Positions 41,207 to 50,038 of a stretch of DNA of 64,000 nt are shown one piece after another. The position numbers and the translations under genes are program-made. Position 1 is the stretch's first letter, and every line of letters starts with the position of its first letter. The notes beneath the pieces were generated by a model. It saw nothing but the letters and a program-made list of their open reading frames with translations. It made no database searches and was not told where the DNA came from. The stretch is from positions 1-64,000 of the forward strand of contig JBCCGG010000014.1 in NCBI GenBank assembly GCA_039029395.1, in the 5' to 3' direction. Origin of the DNA: JBCCGG01 sp039029395 (GTDB lineage: Bacteria; Pseudomonadota; Alphaproteobacteria; Kiloniellales; JAKSDN01).

Positions 41207-41812
41207 TCAGAGGCTGAGATCCAGCGGAACCGCGAGGCTACAGCCGAATTCCCGGTCGAATTCGCAGCTGATCCTGGCGTGTACCCGCCCCTGCTTATCG
41301 AAGAAGCGGGCGCGCTCAGCCAGGGGTATAACCGCCTCGTGCCAGACGCCGGGGTGAATGTAGAGGCCGCACCCGCCCTCGAACCGAAAGGCGACGAAGT
41401 CCGTCGGCTTGACGTCGTCGCCTGGCAAGGCGAGCGGCACGACGAAGGGACCCGGGTCCAGGGGAAAGAACAGCTGGCCGCCGTCCGGGTGGTAGTTGGC
41501 GTGGCGGATCAGCGCTCGGCCATCCTGGCGGCGCCAAGCCAGCTCGTACTGATCGCCGACCGCCTCGTTGCGGCCGTGCAGCACCCCATCGCGCCACCAG
41601 AACTCGAACAGCCCCTCGGTGGTGCCGCCCTCGTCGCCGGTGCCGGGATCGACCGGCCGCCAGCCTTGGGCCGGCCAGGTGACGATCTCGATATCGACCG
41701 CTTCGGGGTCTTCGACCAGGCGCCCATAACCCTCGAGCGCACTATCGCTGGCCATGACCAAGGGCAGTTCGACGGATTCCAGCGCGGTGACGGTCTGAGT
41801 TGCGGCATCCAT
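41207..41812 (-). CDS. allA: Ureidoglycolate lyase family protein
   Basis: 201 residues from the ATG at 41812, 6 nt after AAAGGGGAG; a longer frame reaching 41905 would read through the promoter. The cupin-type AllA features are visible: an early LPLVMASDSALEGYGRLVED segment and the metal/active-site strand GLYIHPGVWHEAVIPL. AllA family enzymes split ureidoglycolate to glyoxylate and urea. The protein is longer than E. coli AllA (160), and no other allantoin gene is adjacent, so the substrate should be treated as tentative. Confidence 0.75.
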   Translation of the reverse strand: MDAATQTVTALESVELPLVMASDSALEGYGRLVEDPEAVDIEIVTWPAQGWRPVDPGTGDEGGTTEGLFEFWWRDGVLHGRNEAVGDQYELAWRRQDGRALIRHANYHPDGGQLFFPLDPGPFVVPLALPGDDVKPTDFVAFRFEGGCGLYIHPGVWHEAVIPLAERARFFDKQGRVHARISCEFDREFGCSLAVPLDLSL

Positions 41813-41876
41813 GGCGCTCCCCTTTCTTCGCGTGCGGCGGGCGCCATTTGGGCATTTTTCGAGACAGCTAGTCAAA

Positions 41877-41905
41877 TTAATAGTTATAGTAAAATCATCG
41901 AACAA
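41877..41905 (-). promoter_or_regulatory. Candidate promoter for the AllA-like gene
   Basis: On the minus strand TTGTTC (41905-41900) and TATTAA (41882-41877) are separated by exactly 17 bp, in an AT-rich block between the divergent AllA-like and LysR genes. A start site near 41870 would leave a leader of about 60 nt. The LysR protein could bind here, as is usual for divergent LTTR pairs. Confidence 0.35.
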
Positions 41906-41921
41906 GTCTTATAAATAAACA

Positions 41922-42794
41922 ATGCGCTACAGCCAACTGAGGGCCTTCGACGCGGTTGCCAGGGAAGGCAGCTTCTCAAAGGCGGCGGATCGCTTGGGCG
42001 TGACTCAGCCGGCGGTCACGCTTCAGGTGCGCGCGCTCGAGGACGATCACGGGATTTCTCTCGTTCGCCGTTCGACCCGGGCCCTTGGACTGACCGAAGC
42101 GGGCCAGGAGCTTCACCTTCTGACCCGACGCATGTTCGACATCGAGGCGGAGATCGCCGACTATCTAGCGCAAAGCGGCGACCTAACCCGGGGCAGCCTG
42201 CTGCTCGGCGCCGATGGTCCCCACGTCATCCTTAAGCTCGTCGCCGCCTTTCAATCGCGCTATCCGGGCCTTGGCCTGCGAGTCGCACTGGGCAATGCCC
42301 GGGCGACCTGGCACGACCTGTTGGATCAGAAGGTCGACGCGGCGGTTTTGGCCAACCCTCCGGAGGATTCCCGGGTGCGGGTCCTGCCCCTCGGTCGGCA
42401 AGACCTGATGGCGTTGCTGCCCCGGGGCCACCCGCTTGCCGCGCGGTCTAAGGTGGATCTGGCGGCGCTGTTGGATCATCCCGTGATCCTGCGCGAGGCC
42501 GGTTCGAATACGCGGCGGGTGATCGAAGCCGAGCTCGCCCGCACCGGCCTGCGCCTGAAACCGGCCCTCGAGCTGGGCAGTCGCGAGGCGGTCTGCGAAG
42601 CCGTCGCCACCGGACTCGGACTCAGCTTCATTTACGCCAGCGAGATCACCGAGGATCCGCGAACCCAGGTGGTGACCGTGATAGGCCTGGAGCAGAGCAG
42701 CCTGGACACCTTGGTTTATCTGGCCGGAAACGAGACCCGCCGGCCCCTGAAAGCCCTGGTCGAGATCGCCGCGGGACTATTCGCTCCCAGCTAG
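41922..42794 (+). CDS. LysR-family regulator divergent from AllA-like gene
   Basis: 290 residues. The N-terminal helix-turn-helix is clear (AFDAVAREGSFSKAADRLGV, TQPAVTLQVRALE). The effector domain contains LLPRGHPLAARSKVDLAAL and VATGLGLSFIYASEI, typical LTTR elements. It lies 109 bp from the divergent AllA-like gene, so autorepression and activation of that neighbour is the likely arrangement. The effector is unknown. Confidence 0.93.
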   Translation: MRYSQLRAFDAVAREGSFSKAADRLGVTQPAVTLQVRALEDDHGISLVRRSTRALGLTEAGQELHLLTRRMFDIEAEIADYLAQSGDLTRGSLLLGADGPHVILKLVAAFQSRYPGLGLRVALGNARATWHDLLDQKVDAAVLANPPEDSRVRVLPLGRQDLMALLPRGHPLAARSKVDLAALLDHPVILREAGSNTRRVIEAELARTGLRLKPALELGSREAVCEAVATGLGLSFIYASEITEDPRTQVVTVIGLEQSSLDTLVYLAGNETRRPLKALVEIAAGLFAPS

Positions 42795-42796
42795 CG

Positions 42797-43024
42797 CTAC
42801 TCGCCGGCGCCGAAGAATCCCTTGAGCACCCATTCGATCGGCGTCACGAGGAACAGCGGACCGACGAAGGAAGCCACCAGAATGGCCCCCATGATTGGCC
42901 ACCAAACGGGATTGTAGGGCGTGCCGTACACCAGCAGCACGGTCACCATGAGGAAACTGCAAAGGCCGCCGCTGAGGCCAACCATGAGGATACGCAGGCG
43001 GCGGCGTCCTTCGGCACTGTTCAT
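42797..43024 (-). CDS. Small two-helix membrane protein (75 aa)
   Basis: It begins 31 bp after the stop of the polysaccharide export/beta-barrel gene on the same strand, so it may be co-transcribed with that gene. Two helices are visible: ILMVGLSGGLCSFLMVTVLL and WWPIMGAILVASFVGPLFLV. The N-terminus is basic (EGRRRLR), predicting it stays in the cytoplasm. No family is recognised. Confidence 0.65.
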   Translation of the reverse strand: MNSAEGRRRLRILMVGLSGGLCSFLMVTVLLVYGTPYNPVWWPIMGAILVASFVGPLFLVTPIEWVLKGFFGAGE

Positions 43025-43055
43025 CCGGCGGCGGTCCTTATCTTTCGCACGCTGA

Positions 43056-45107
43056 TCAGAAAGTCGCGGTCAGGCCAATCGTGACCACGTTCTCGGTGTA
43101 CTCGTCGTCTGGATCGGTCGAGTCTCTCAGGCCGAAACCGTAGCTCACCCGACCGCTGAGGTTCTGCGCGATGCGGTACACGAGCTCGCCAATGGCATCG
43201 TAGGTGTTGTCCACGCGACCTTCGATCGTGTCGTCGAAATCGGTTCGCCGCCAACCGCCTCGAATGCGCATGTTTAGATCCGGAGTGAGAGATCTTGACC
43301 AACGAGCACCGGCGAATTGAATGTCTTCGTCGGTGTCGGAATCGAGGTTTTCCTCTTTCTCGAGTCCGCCGAACACGCTGAAGGTGTTACGTCCGACGTG
43401 TGTGACGACATCGGCCACTAAGACCTTTCGCCGCGTCGTCTCATCATTGATGCTGAAGGGCTGGCCGTTGGGGTCGAACTCGTTGCCCGTGCGCGTATCG
43501 ATGATGCCGCCATCGTCGTTCAAACCGGCGAAGCTCAGGTCGTTGATCAAGAGGCCCTGGGAGGTGGTCAGAAACTCCTGATAGCTCGCCGTCAAGATCG
43601 TCGATGGGGTGACTGCATAGAACAAGCCCGCGAAGAGGTTGTCCTCGCCGTCGCTGCGGCCATAAGTTGCCTCGAGCTCTAAATCCGGGCTGGGGTTCCA
43701 GCGGAAACCAGCGCGCCAGGTTGGCTCGTCGATCTCATTGGACAGATCACCGTCGTCGAAGAACTGATAGCCGACGCTTCCTATCAGGATCAGGCTGCGC
43801 AACACGGCGTAGTCCAGTTGGAGCAGGGCGTCGCCGCGCGTCACGTCTTCGGCGTCGGGCCGGTAGTTGTAGGAGCCCGCGAGCAATGTTAGCCAGTTCA
43901 AGCGCGAGAACATCGTGCCGCCGTTCGCGGTCAATGCGAGCCGGTTGGTCACGGCGTTTGAGGTGCCGCTGTCGTTGGTGAAGAAAGTGCCGACCGAGTA
44001 GCGCGCCTCCCAAGTGGCGATGTCCTCGTAGTTTCCGACCACGTAGGGACTGGCGAAGAGCGTGACCACAGTGTCCAGGTTCGTCAGATTGTCCGGCGAG
44101 ACGGAGGTCGCATCCTCGTTGTTGAGCGTCTGCTGGGAGACCGAAGCATTGGCGTCCAGAAAGGCCCGGTTCTCGACCAACTCCGTGTTCGAGGTCGCCG
44201 CCAAATCGACGTTGACTTCAAACTCCTCGTCGTTGATCGCCTGATAGCGAATCGGGACCGCGGCGTCGAAGCCGGCGCGAAACTTCGCCGCGTTCACGAA
44301 GGCGCTGATACCCGGGCTGATCGTCGTGATCAGGGCGGGGTCGCCGTCCGGCTCCAGGTTCACATTGTCAGTGAAGGTCTCGCGCCATCTGACACGCTTG
44401 GTGACGAACCATTCGCCGGCGAAGAAGCCCTCGGGGATCACGAGGATATCCCCCGGCGCCATGGCGATGTTGGCCGACGTGTTGCCCTGGTCGACCAGGT
44501 CGTTCAGGCGCACCGGGATTTCCGTCGTGCTGTCGCCCTGGCGGCGAATGATCTTGGCGTTGTTGCCGTCGGCATAGGGCGACAGGCCGCCGGTCGCGAC
44601 CATCACGTCAAGCAGGGTCATGCCGCTGCGATAGGGCATGCCCTGGGGCTGCACCACCTCGCCGACCACCCTGACCTGTTCCGAAAAGAGACCGGCAAAG
44701 CCGGTGATGACCACCGTCACGGTCGGGTCCACCACGTAGACCGACAGCTTCTCCTCGAGCGTGTCGGCCAGCTCCGTGGCGGTCAGCCCGGCTACCTCCA
44801 GGTCTTCGATCAAGGGGATGGTAAGCCGTCCGTCGGGCCGGACCACGGCACCGGCGGAAAGGTCCGGCCGACTTTGCACCAAGATCGACATGGTATCGCC
44901 CGGGCCGATCTTGTAGTCCGGCGGCGGCGTGCCCTCCGTCAGGTCACTGCCGATGCCACTCGACTGAGCAAATTGAAGGTTCAATCCGATTGATTCATCG
45001 GCCTGCGCTTGGAAGGATCCGGAGCCAAGCAGAAACACGAAGGCAATAAACAATCGCCCCCAAATATGTCGCCCCCCGGCGCGCCTAGACCTGCGCAATA
45101 TGCTCAT
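43056..45107 (-). CDS. Polysaccharide export protein fused to outer-membrane beta-barrel
   Basis: 683 residues with an N-terminal signal sequence (LFIAFVFLLGSGSFQAQA). Residues ~62-145 are a Poly_export (Wza-type) domain (YKIGPGDTMSILVQSRPDLS; VRPDGRLTIPLIEDLEVAGL). Residues ~150-235 are an SLBB-type domain (VRVVGEVVQPQGMPYRSGMT, APGDILVIPEGFF). From ~245 to the end is a long beta-barrel of alternating strands that closes with the outer-membrane signal residue Phe (VVTIGLTATF). The barrel resembles the TIGR03016-type barrel linked to PEP-CTERM/exosortase systems, where it is usually a separate gene. No lipobox is evident. It would export polysaccharide across the outer membrane. Confidence 0.82.
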   Translation of the reverse strand: MSILRRSRRAGGRHIWGRLFIAFVFLLGSGSFQAQADESIGLNLQFAQSSGIGSDLTEGTPPPDYKIGPGDTMSILVQSRPDLSAGAVVRPDGRLTIPLIEDLEVAGLTATELADTLEEKLSVYVVDPTVTVVITGFAGLFSEQVRVVGEVVQPQGMPYRSGMTLLDVMVATGGLSPYADGNNAKIIRRQGDSTTEIPVRLNDLVDQGNTSANIAMAPGDILVIPEGFFAGEWFVTKRVRWRETFTDNVNLEPDGDPALITTISPGISAFVNAAKFRAGFDAAVPIRYQAINDEEFEVNVDLAATSNTELVENRAFLDANASVSQQTLNNEDATSVSPDNLTNLDTVVTLFASPYVVGNYEDIATWEARYSVGTFFTNDSGTSNAVTNRLALTANGGTMFSRLNWLTLLAGSYNYRPDAEDVTRGDALLQLDYAVLRSLILIGSVGYQFFDDGDLSNEIDEPTWRAGFRWNPSPDLELEATYGRSDGEDNLFAGLFYAVTPSTILTASYQEFLTTSQGLLINDLSFAGLNDDGGIIDTRTGNEFDPNGQPFSINDETTRRKVLVADVVTHVGRNTFSVFGGLEKEENLDSDTDEDIQFAGARWSRSLTPDLNMRIRGGWRRTDFDDTIEGRVDNTYDAIGELVYRIAQNLSGRVSYGFGLRDSTDPDDEYTENVVTIGLTATF

Positions 45108-45609
45108 GGTCGCTCACGATGTAGTCCTGGGGCACCATCGAGGGGAAAAAAGACGGGAAAGTCAATGGCTTTGCTCTTCGGGCGAGGAACCGAAACAATT
45201 GGGTGAAGCTTATAGCAAGCCTCGGACAAGGTCCACAGGCCAGACCGGAAGCCCGACCGCGACTCCGCATTACGTCAGGCAAGTCTTTACGATTTGTTAA
45301 TCCTAAGTAAAACGGCTAATCTTGATCTCGACCGAGCAATCAAGTTCGCGGATTTAACGCTTCTCTAACCTTGTTTTTCCAACACTCTTGCTGGCGCACC
45401 GCTCCGGGCCCATGGCGCGCCGGCCTGGGGTCATACAGGCCGGCATCGACCTTGTCAGACAGCCGGTCGCCCACAACATCTAATGGGCGCCTCGGCACCA
45501 GTCAGGCCGATCCGCCCAGCCGAGGTGAGTACACGTGAGCTGCTTCACGGAGGAACTTTGAAACCTTGTCCATAGTAGGTAAAGACGAAACAAAGAAAGT
45601 TCTTTCGGC
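45108..45609. other. Divergent promoter region of polysaccharide locus
   Basis: About 500 bp between the export/barrel gene and the epimerase gene, without a credible reading frame. It is AT-richer near 45290-45390. I searched by eye for a sigma-54 type GG-N10-GC promoter, which is common in exosortase-A loci, and found none that convinces. No strong inverted repeat was seen. Confidence 0.5.
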
Positions 45610-46563
45610 ATGACGAGTTATCTGGTCACAGGTGGAGCGGGTTTCATCGGCTCCCACTTGGTCGAGTCGCTGCTGGCCGATGGCCACCGGGTGCGCGTGC
45701 TCGACAACCTCTCGACCGGTAGCCGCTCCAATCTGCCCGAGGATGCGGAGCTGCTGGTCGACGACTTGGCCGACTACCAGGCCGTGCGGGACGCCATGGA
45801 CGGCGTCGATAAGTGTTTTCATTTGGCCGCGGTCGCCTCGGTCGAGCGCTGCAACCGGGATTGGCCGGGCACCAGCCGGATCAACCTGGGTGGCACGATC
45901 CACGTGCTGGATTGCGCGCGTGCCCTTGGCGGCGTACCCGTGGTCTATGCCTCCTCGGCGGCGATCTATGGCACGAGCCGCAGCACACCGCTGCGCGAGG
46001 ATTTGGATCCCAACCCGGTGTCGAGTTACGGCGCGGACAAGCTGGCTTGCGAGATCTATGCCCGGGTCGCGGCCGAGTCCGGTGCCGCGCCGGCGACCGG
46101 AATGCGGATCTTCAATGTCTATGGGCCCCGGCAGAGCCCCGAGTCGGACTATTCCGGCGTGATCTCGATCTTCATCGAGCGCCTGTCCCGCGGCCTGCCC
46201 CTGGTGGTCAACGGCGATGGTCGTCAGGTGCGCGACTTCGTGTACATCGACGATGTGGTCAGAACCTTCCGCGCCGCCATGGACCTGACGGACCGAGGCG
46301 CCAAAGTGTTCAATATCTGCACCGGCCGGGCGACCTCGATCCTGGAGCTGGCCGAGACCCTGTCCGAGCTCTATCAGGTCAGCCCGCAGATCGATGAGGC
46401 GCCGCCCAGGCTCGGCGACGTGCGCACCTCGATCGGCGATCCCAGGGCGGCCATCGAGTCGCTCGGCGTGGAATGCCGGACCCCCCTGCGTGAGGGCTTG
46501 CGCCAAACCATCGAGAGCCAACCGCGGGAGCTGGCCGTCCTTACCGGAAACGGCGCGCGCTAG
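45610..46563 (+). CDS. NAD-dependent UDP-sugar 4-epimerase
   Basis: 317 residues, an extended SDR. The Rossmann motif is VTGGAGFIGSHLVESLLADG, and the catalytic set is Ser in VVYASSAAIYG and Tyr-Lys in SSYGADKLACE. The closing region (FVYIDDVVRTFRAAMDL) is typical of UDP-glucose/UDP-GlcNAc 4-epimerases such as GalE, WbpP or TviC. It stands 51 bp before a UDP-sugar dehydrogenase on the same strand. Together they could make a UDP-GalNAcA-type precursor for the polysaccharide; the exact sugar is inference. Confidence 0.9.
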   Translation: MTSYLVTGGAGFIGSHLVESLLADGHRVRVLDNLSTGSRSNLPEDAELLVDDLADYQAVRDAMDGVDKCFHLAAVASVERCNRDWPGTSRINLGGTIHVLDCARALGGVPVVYASSAAIYGTSRSTPLREDLDPNPVSSYGADKLACEIYARVAAESGAAPATGMRIFNVYGPRQSPESDYSGVISIFIERLSRGLPLVVNGDGRQVRDFVYIDDVVRTFRAAMDLTDRGAKVFNICTGRATSILELAETLSELYQVSPQIDEAPPRLGDVRTSIGDPRAAIESLGVECRTPLREGLRQTIESQPRELAVLTGNGAR

Positions 46564-46613
46564 CCATTCCCGCCCTTCATCACACAACCAAGCAAGAGAG
46601 TGTCGGTCGACCC

Positions 46614-47900
46614 GTGAGTGAGAAAGAAAAAATTGCCGTCATCGGCCTGGGCTACGTCGGCCTGCCGCTTGCCCTGGCGCTCGCCCGACACTTCCCGGGC
46701 GTCACCGGCTTTGACATCGACAGCCGCCGAATCGCAGCCCTCAAATCTGGCGATGACTGGACCGGCGAGGTAACCGCCGAGGCCCTGTCCGGCTCGACCA
46801 TCACATTGAGCGACCAGCCCGAGGCCCTGGCCGGCCACAGCTGTTACATCATCACCGTGCCGACCCCGGTCGACGGCGACCGCCGCCCCGACCTTACAAT
46901 CGTCGAGGCGGCCTGCCGGACGGTCGGCGCCCATCTCTCGAAGGGCGCGGTCGTGGTGCTCGAATCGACGGTCTATCCGGGCGTCACGGAGGAGGTCTGC
47001 GGGCCGATCCTGGCCGGCGCCTCGGGCCTCACGTCGGGCGTTGACTTCACCCTCGGTTACTCGCCCGAACGCATGAACCCCGGGGACCGGGAGCACACGC
47101 TCGAGCACATCGTCAAGGTCGTCGCGGGCCAGGACCAGGCGACCTTGGAGCGGGTCGCGGCGATCTACCGGCCGGTCACCAACGCCGGTATCCACGAAGC
47201 GCCCTCGATCCAGGTCGCCGAGGCCGCGAAGGTCATCGAGAACACCCAGCGGGACCTGAACATCGCCCTGATGAACGAGCTGGCGATCATCTTCGACCGC
47301 TTGGAGATCCCCACCAAGGAGGTCCTGGAGGCGGCCGGCACAAAGTGGAACTTCCTGCACTTCCGGCCTGGCCTGGTGGGCGGCCATTGCATCGGCGTGG
47401 ACCCCTATTACCTGACCGCCCGGGCCGAGGCGGCCGGCTACCATCCCGAGGTCATTCTGGCCGGCCGGCGCATCAACGATGGCATGGGCGCCTTCGTCGC
47501 CCGCCGCCTGGTCAAGATGCTGGTCCAGGCCGAGCGCAGCGCAGCCCAAGTGCGGGTCGGCATCCTGGGCCTGACCTTCAAGGAGAACGTGCCGGATCTG
47601 CGCAACAGCCGGGTCCCGGATATCGTCGCAGAGCTGCGCGACTTTTCGATCGAGCCCCTGGTCTACGACCCCTTGGCCGACCCGGTCCAAGCCAAGCATG
47701 AGCTCGGCCTAGAGATCACCGATCTCTCGGCCTTCACCGAGATGGACGCCTTGGTCCTGGCGGTGCCCCACAGCCAGTTCCTCAACGGCTTCGCTGGCGA
47801 GTTGACGGCCCGGCTCAAGCCTGGCGGCATCGTGATCGACGTGAAGTCGGCGCTCGACCGGGAGGCGCTCTCCGCCCAGTTCAGCTACTGGGCGCTTTGA
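46614..47900 (+). CDS. Nucleotide-sugar dehydrogenase (TviB/WbpO-like)
   Basis: 428 residues from a GTG start. It oxidises a UDP-sugar C6 alcohol to the uronic acid with two NAD+. The N-terminal Rossmann motif is VIGLGYVGLPLALALA, the catalytic cysteine lies in GLVGGHCIGVDPYYLT, and the C-terminal domain shows GLTFKENVPDLRNSRV. The closest family look is UDP-N-acetylglucosamine/galactosamine 6-dehydrogenase (TviB, WbpO), matching the epimerase next door. Its 3' end overlaps the opposing deacetylase-like gene by 20 bp. Confidence 0.93.
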   Translation: MSEKEKIAVIGLGYVGLPLALALARHFPGVTGFDIDSRRIAALKSGDDWTGEVTAEALSGSTITLSDQPEALAGHSCYIITVPTPVDGDRRPDLTIVEAACRTVGAHLSKGAVVVLESTVYPGVTEEVCGPILAGASGLTSGVDFTLGYSPERMNPGDREHTLEHIVKVVAGQDQATLERVAAIYRPVTNAGIHEAPSIQVAEAAKVIENTQRDLNIALMNELAIIFDRLEIPTKEVLEAAGTKWNFLHFRPGLVGGHCIGVDPYYLTARAEAAGYHPEVILAGRRINDGMGAFVARRLVKMLVQAERSAAQVRVGILGLTFKENVPDLRNSRVPDIVAELRDFSIEPLVYDPLADPVQAKHELGLEITDLSAFTEMDALVLAVPHSQFLNGFAGELTARLKPGGIVIDVKSALDREALSAQFSYWAL

Positions 47901-48888
47901 GGCGCCGATAGAGCGCGCTCGGGGTCGAGGGCCGGCCGCCCAACTCTTTCACGAAATGGCCTAGATAGCGGTCGAGGATATCCAGGAAACGGCCCAAGGC
48001 CGTCTCATCCTTGACGTAGGGCGTGTTGCCGGGCGCCAGCGAGGGGCTGTGGTAGGCGATCGAGAAAACCCGGCAGCCTTGGCCCACCAGCCAATCGGTC
48101 AACCGCAAGTGCTCATCCAAGTTGGAGCCTTCCGGTGTCAGGCGAATGCGCTCGAGGAGCCCCAAGCGCGCCAGAATGCCCGGTAAGCGCATCTTCAGGA
48201 GAGGCGGCTTGGTGACCAGCGGATAGAGCCACGGTCCCGCGCCGGCCAAATGGCCGTGATAGCCGCAGGAAAAGGGGATCTCCAAGAGGTTCCGTTCAGC
48301 GCCGAACCAATAGGGCTGGAGGCCGTGGCCGCGGAAATCGGGTCCGCCATCGGCGGCGAAGGACGTAAAGGGCACGACGCTGAGATCGACCTGATAGCCA
48401 AGCGCCTCGAGCAGTTTGCCGGTCGCCGGCCCGGCGCCGTAGCGCCCGGCCTTGTAGACCGTCGGACGGTTTCCGAAGCGCTCGGTGATCGCTTCCGTCA
48501 AGATCTCCAGCTTGGCGCGCTCCAGGGCCGGCGGCAGGTTACCCGGATAGGAGTTATGAACATTGACCTCCTCTTCATGGGGCGGATTGACCCAGGGATG
48601 CAAGTGGGCGCCGATTTCCGCCACACCCTCGCGCTGAAACCGCGCCAGGGTCTCGCCGGCCAGATCGCTGGTCGCCACCGGATAGTCGACCACGTAGGTC
48701 GGCACCACGCCGTGGCGGGCGAAGACCTCCTGGGCCCGGTGCTGAGCAGCCAGCGACGCGACCGAGGTGGAGTTGCGGTCAAAGGCCTTGTTCCAGTCGA
48801 AGTCCTCCTCGGTGTCGACGATGATCATGATCACCGGCGCCTCGAGCGCGGAGAGGTCGGCTGGACGGTTGCGCGCGACGTCAAACAT
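47881..48888 (-). CDS. Polysaccharide deacetylase-like protein
   Basis: 335 residues. The N-terminal VIMIIVDTEEDFDW resembles the first catalytic strand with Asp/Glu of polysaccharide-deacetylase (NodB-fold) proteins. EIGAHLHPW provides the His-x3-His-like metal motif, and VFSIAYHSPSLAPGN near the end the closing His. No signal peptide is seen, so it would act in the cytoplasm. It probably modifies an activated or lipid-linked sugar. It overlaps the dehydrogenase gene tail-to-tail. Confidence 0.8.
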   Translation of the reverse strand: MFDVARNRPADLSALEAPVIMIIVDTEEDFDWNKAFDRNSTSVASLAAQHRAQEVFARHGVVPTYVVDYPVATSDLAGETLARFQREGVAEIGAHLHPWVNPPHEEEVNVHNSYPGNLPPALERAKLEILTEAITERFGNRPTVYKAGRYGAGPATGKLLEALGYQVDLSVVPFTSFAADGGPDFRGHGLQPYWFGAERNLLEIPFSCGYHGHLAGAGPWLYPLVTKPPLLKMRLPGILARLGLLERIRLTPEGSNLDEHLRLTDWLVGQGCRVFSIAYHSPSLAPGNTPYVKDETALGRFLDILDRYLGHFVKELGGRPSTPSALYRRLKAPSS

Positions 48889-48918
48889 AGGTGCACTCTA
48901 GGGCTGGAATTCCTGCGA

Positions 48919-49854
48919 TCAAGCTAACGGCCTCAGCTCCAAGTCGGCGATGATGGGCAAGTGGTCGGAGCCCAGCCGGGGCCCGCGACTAAGGCTGCGG
49001 ACGCTGAAGTGCCGGCTGACCAAGACGTGATCGATCGGAATGCCAAAGCAAAACGCCGCCGCCGGCCAGGTCCAGAACCATGCTCTGCCCTGGGCCACGT
49101 TGACCATGTTCAAGGCCTCGACCAGCTCTCGATAGTAGGGCGACCAGGGCGAACAGTTGAAATCCCCGGCGATGATCTTAGGACCCTCGATCTCGGCCAT
49201 GCGGGCCGCCAAGTCGCGAAAGTGCAGGTTGCGAAAGCGCGCCTTGGCGCCGGTCTTGGGGCTCGCCGCGTGGAAATTGACGACCGTGACGGCTTGGCCT
49301 GCGATCTCGACCCGGGCGACGATCAGTGGCGTCCCCGTCGAGGCCGAGCGCGCCTTCATCCACGCGGTGAACGGCCAGCGGCTCAGAAGAAAGAGGTGAT
49401 CGCCGGTGGTCTTTAAGGCCTGGCAGGCATGGTGCAGGCGTTCGCCCGACCGGGGTCCGGGCCAGTCCAGATCTGCCTCCTGAAGCAGCAGCAGGTCCGG
49501 CTCCAGCTCGGCGACGTAGCGATCGACCGTTGCCGCATTGTGGTTCGGATAGGCCAGATTGAAGGTCGCGAGCCGAAAAGGAATGCCGCCTTGCCGGGCC
49601 TGCGGCAGGTCCGCGGGCTGCGCCGTGCGCAGCACCTCAAGCAGGTGTGGCAGCGCCGCCAACAGGGCCAACACCGCCAGATACCAGAATCCGGCGATCA
49701 GGGCCCAGGCGGCAACCAAGACCGCCGCCAGGAGGTACTGCTGGCGAAAATGGCTCGCCAGGTCGAAAACCCACCAAAGGTTTGCCGCCCAACACATGAG
49801 GGTGGCGAGCCACAGGGCGTCGACGGCGAACCACAGCGTGCTTTCAATGTCCAA
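48919..49854 (-). CDS. Membrane-anchored endonuclease/exonuclease/phosphatase family protein
   Basis: 311 residues. Two or three N-terminal hydrophobic helices (WFAVDALWLATLMCWAANLW; YLLAAVLVAAWALIAGFWYL) anchor an EEP domain with all four hallmarks: RLATFNLAYPNHN, LLLLQEADLD, IIAGDFNCSPWSPYYRE and the closing LGSDHLPIIADL. The family includes nucleases, sphingomyelinase-like and inositol phosphatases. The substrate here is unknown. It is co-oriented with and 30 bp upstream of the deacetylase-like gene. Confidence 0.88.
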   Translation of the reverse strand: MDIESTLWFAVDALWLATLMCWAANLWWVFDLASHFRQQYLLAAVLVAAWALIAGFWYLAVLALLAALPHLLEVLRTAQPADLPQARQGGIPFRLATFNLAYPNHNAATVDRYVAELEPDLLLLQEADLDWPGPRSGERLHHACQALKTTGDHLFLLSRWPFTAWMKARSASTGTPLIVARVEIAGQAVTVVNFHAASPKTGAKARFRNLHFRDLAARMAEIEGPKIIAGDFNCSPWSPYYRELVEALNMVNVAQGRAWFWTWPAAAFCFGIPIDHVLVSRHFSVRSLSRGPRLGSDHLPIIADLELRPLA

Positions 49855-50038
49855 GATGTCCGCCCCGTCGAATCGCCGCGCCCCTAGCCCGAAAAACTAA
49901 CCGCGCGGGACCGTCTAGACCAGCACCTCGATTGGCACCAGAGACGGGCCAGCCGGCGATCAGCGAGGGCCATTGCCAGCGCCCAAGCCGTTCTCTATCT
50001 CTAGCAGCCCGCTCTCCCACCATTGGATGGCCCTACTC

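Noticed and set aside
45108..45609. Sigma-54 promoter for the polysaccharide locus
   Set aside because: No sequence with the required GG-N10-GC spacing and good flanks was found by eye.
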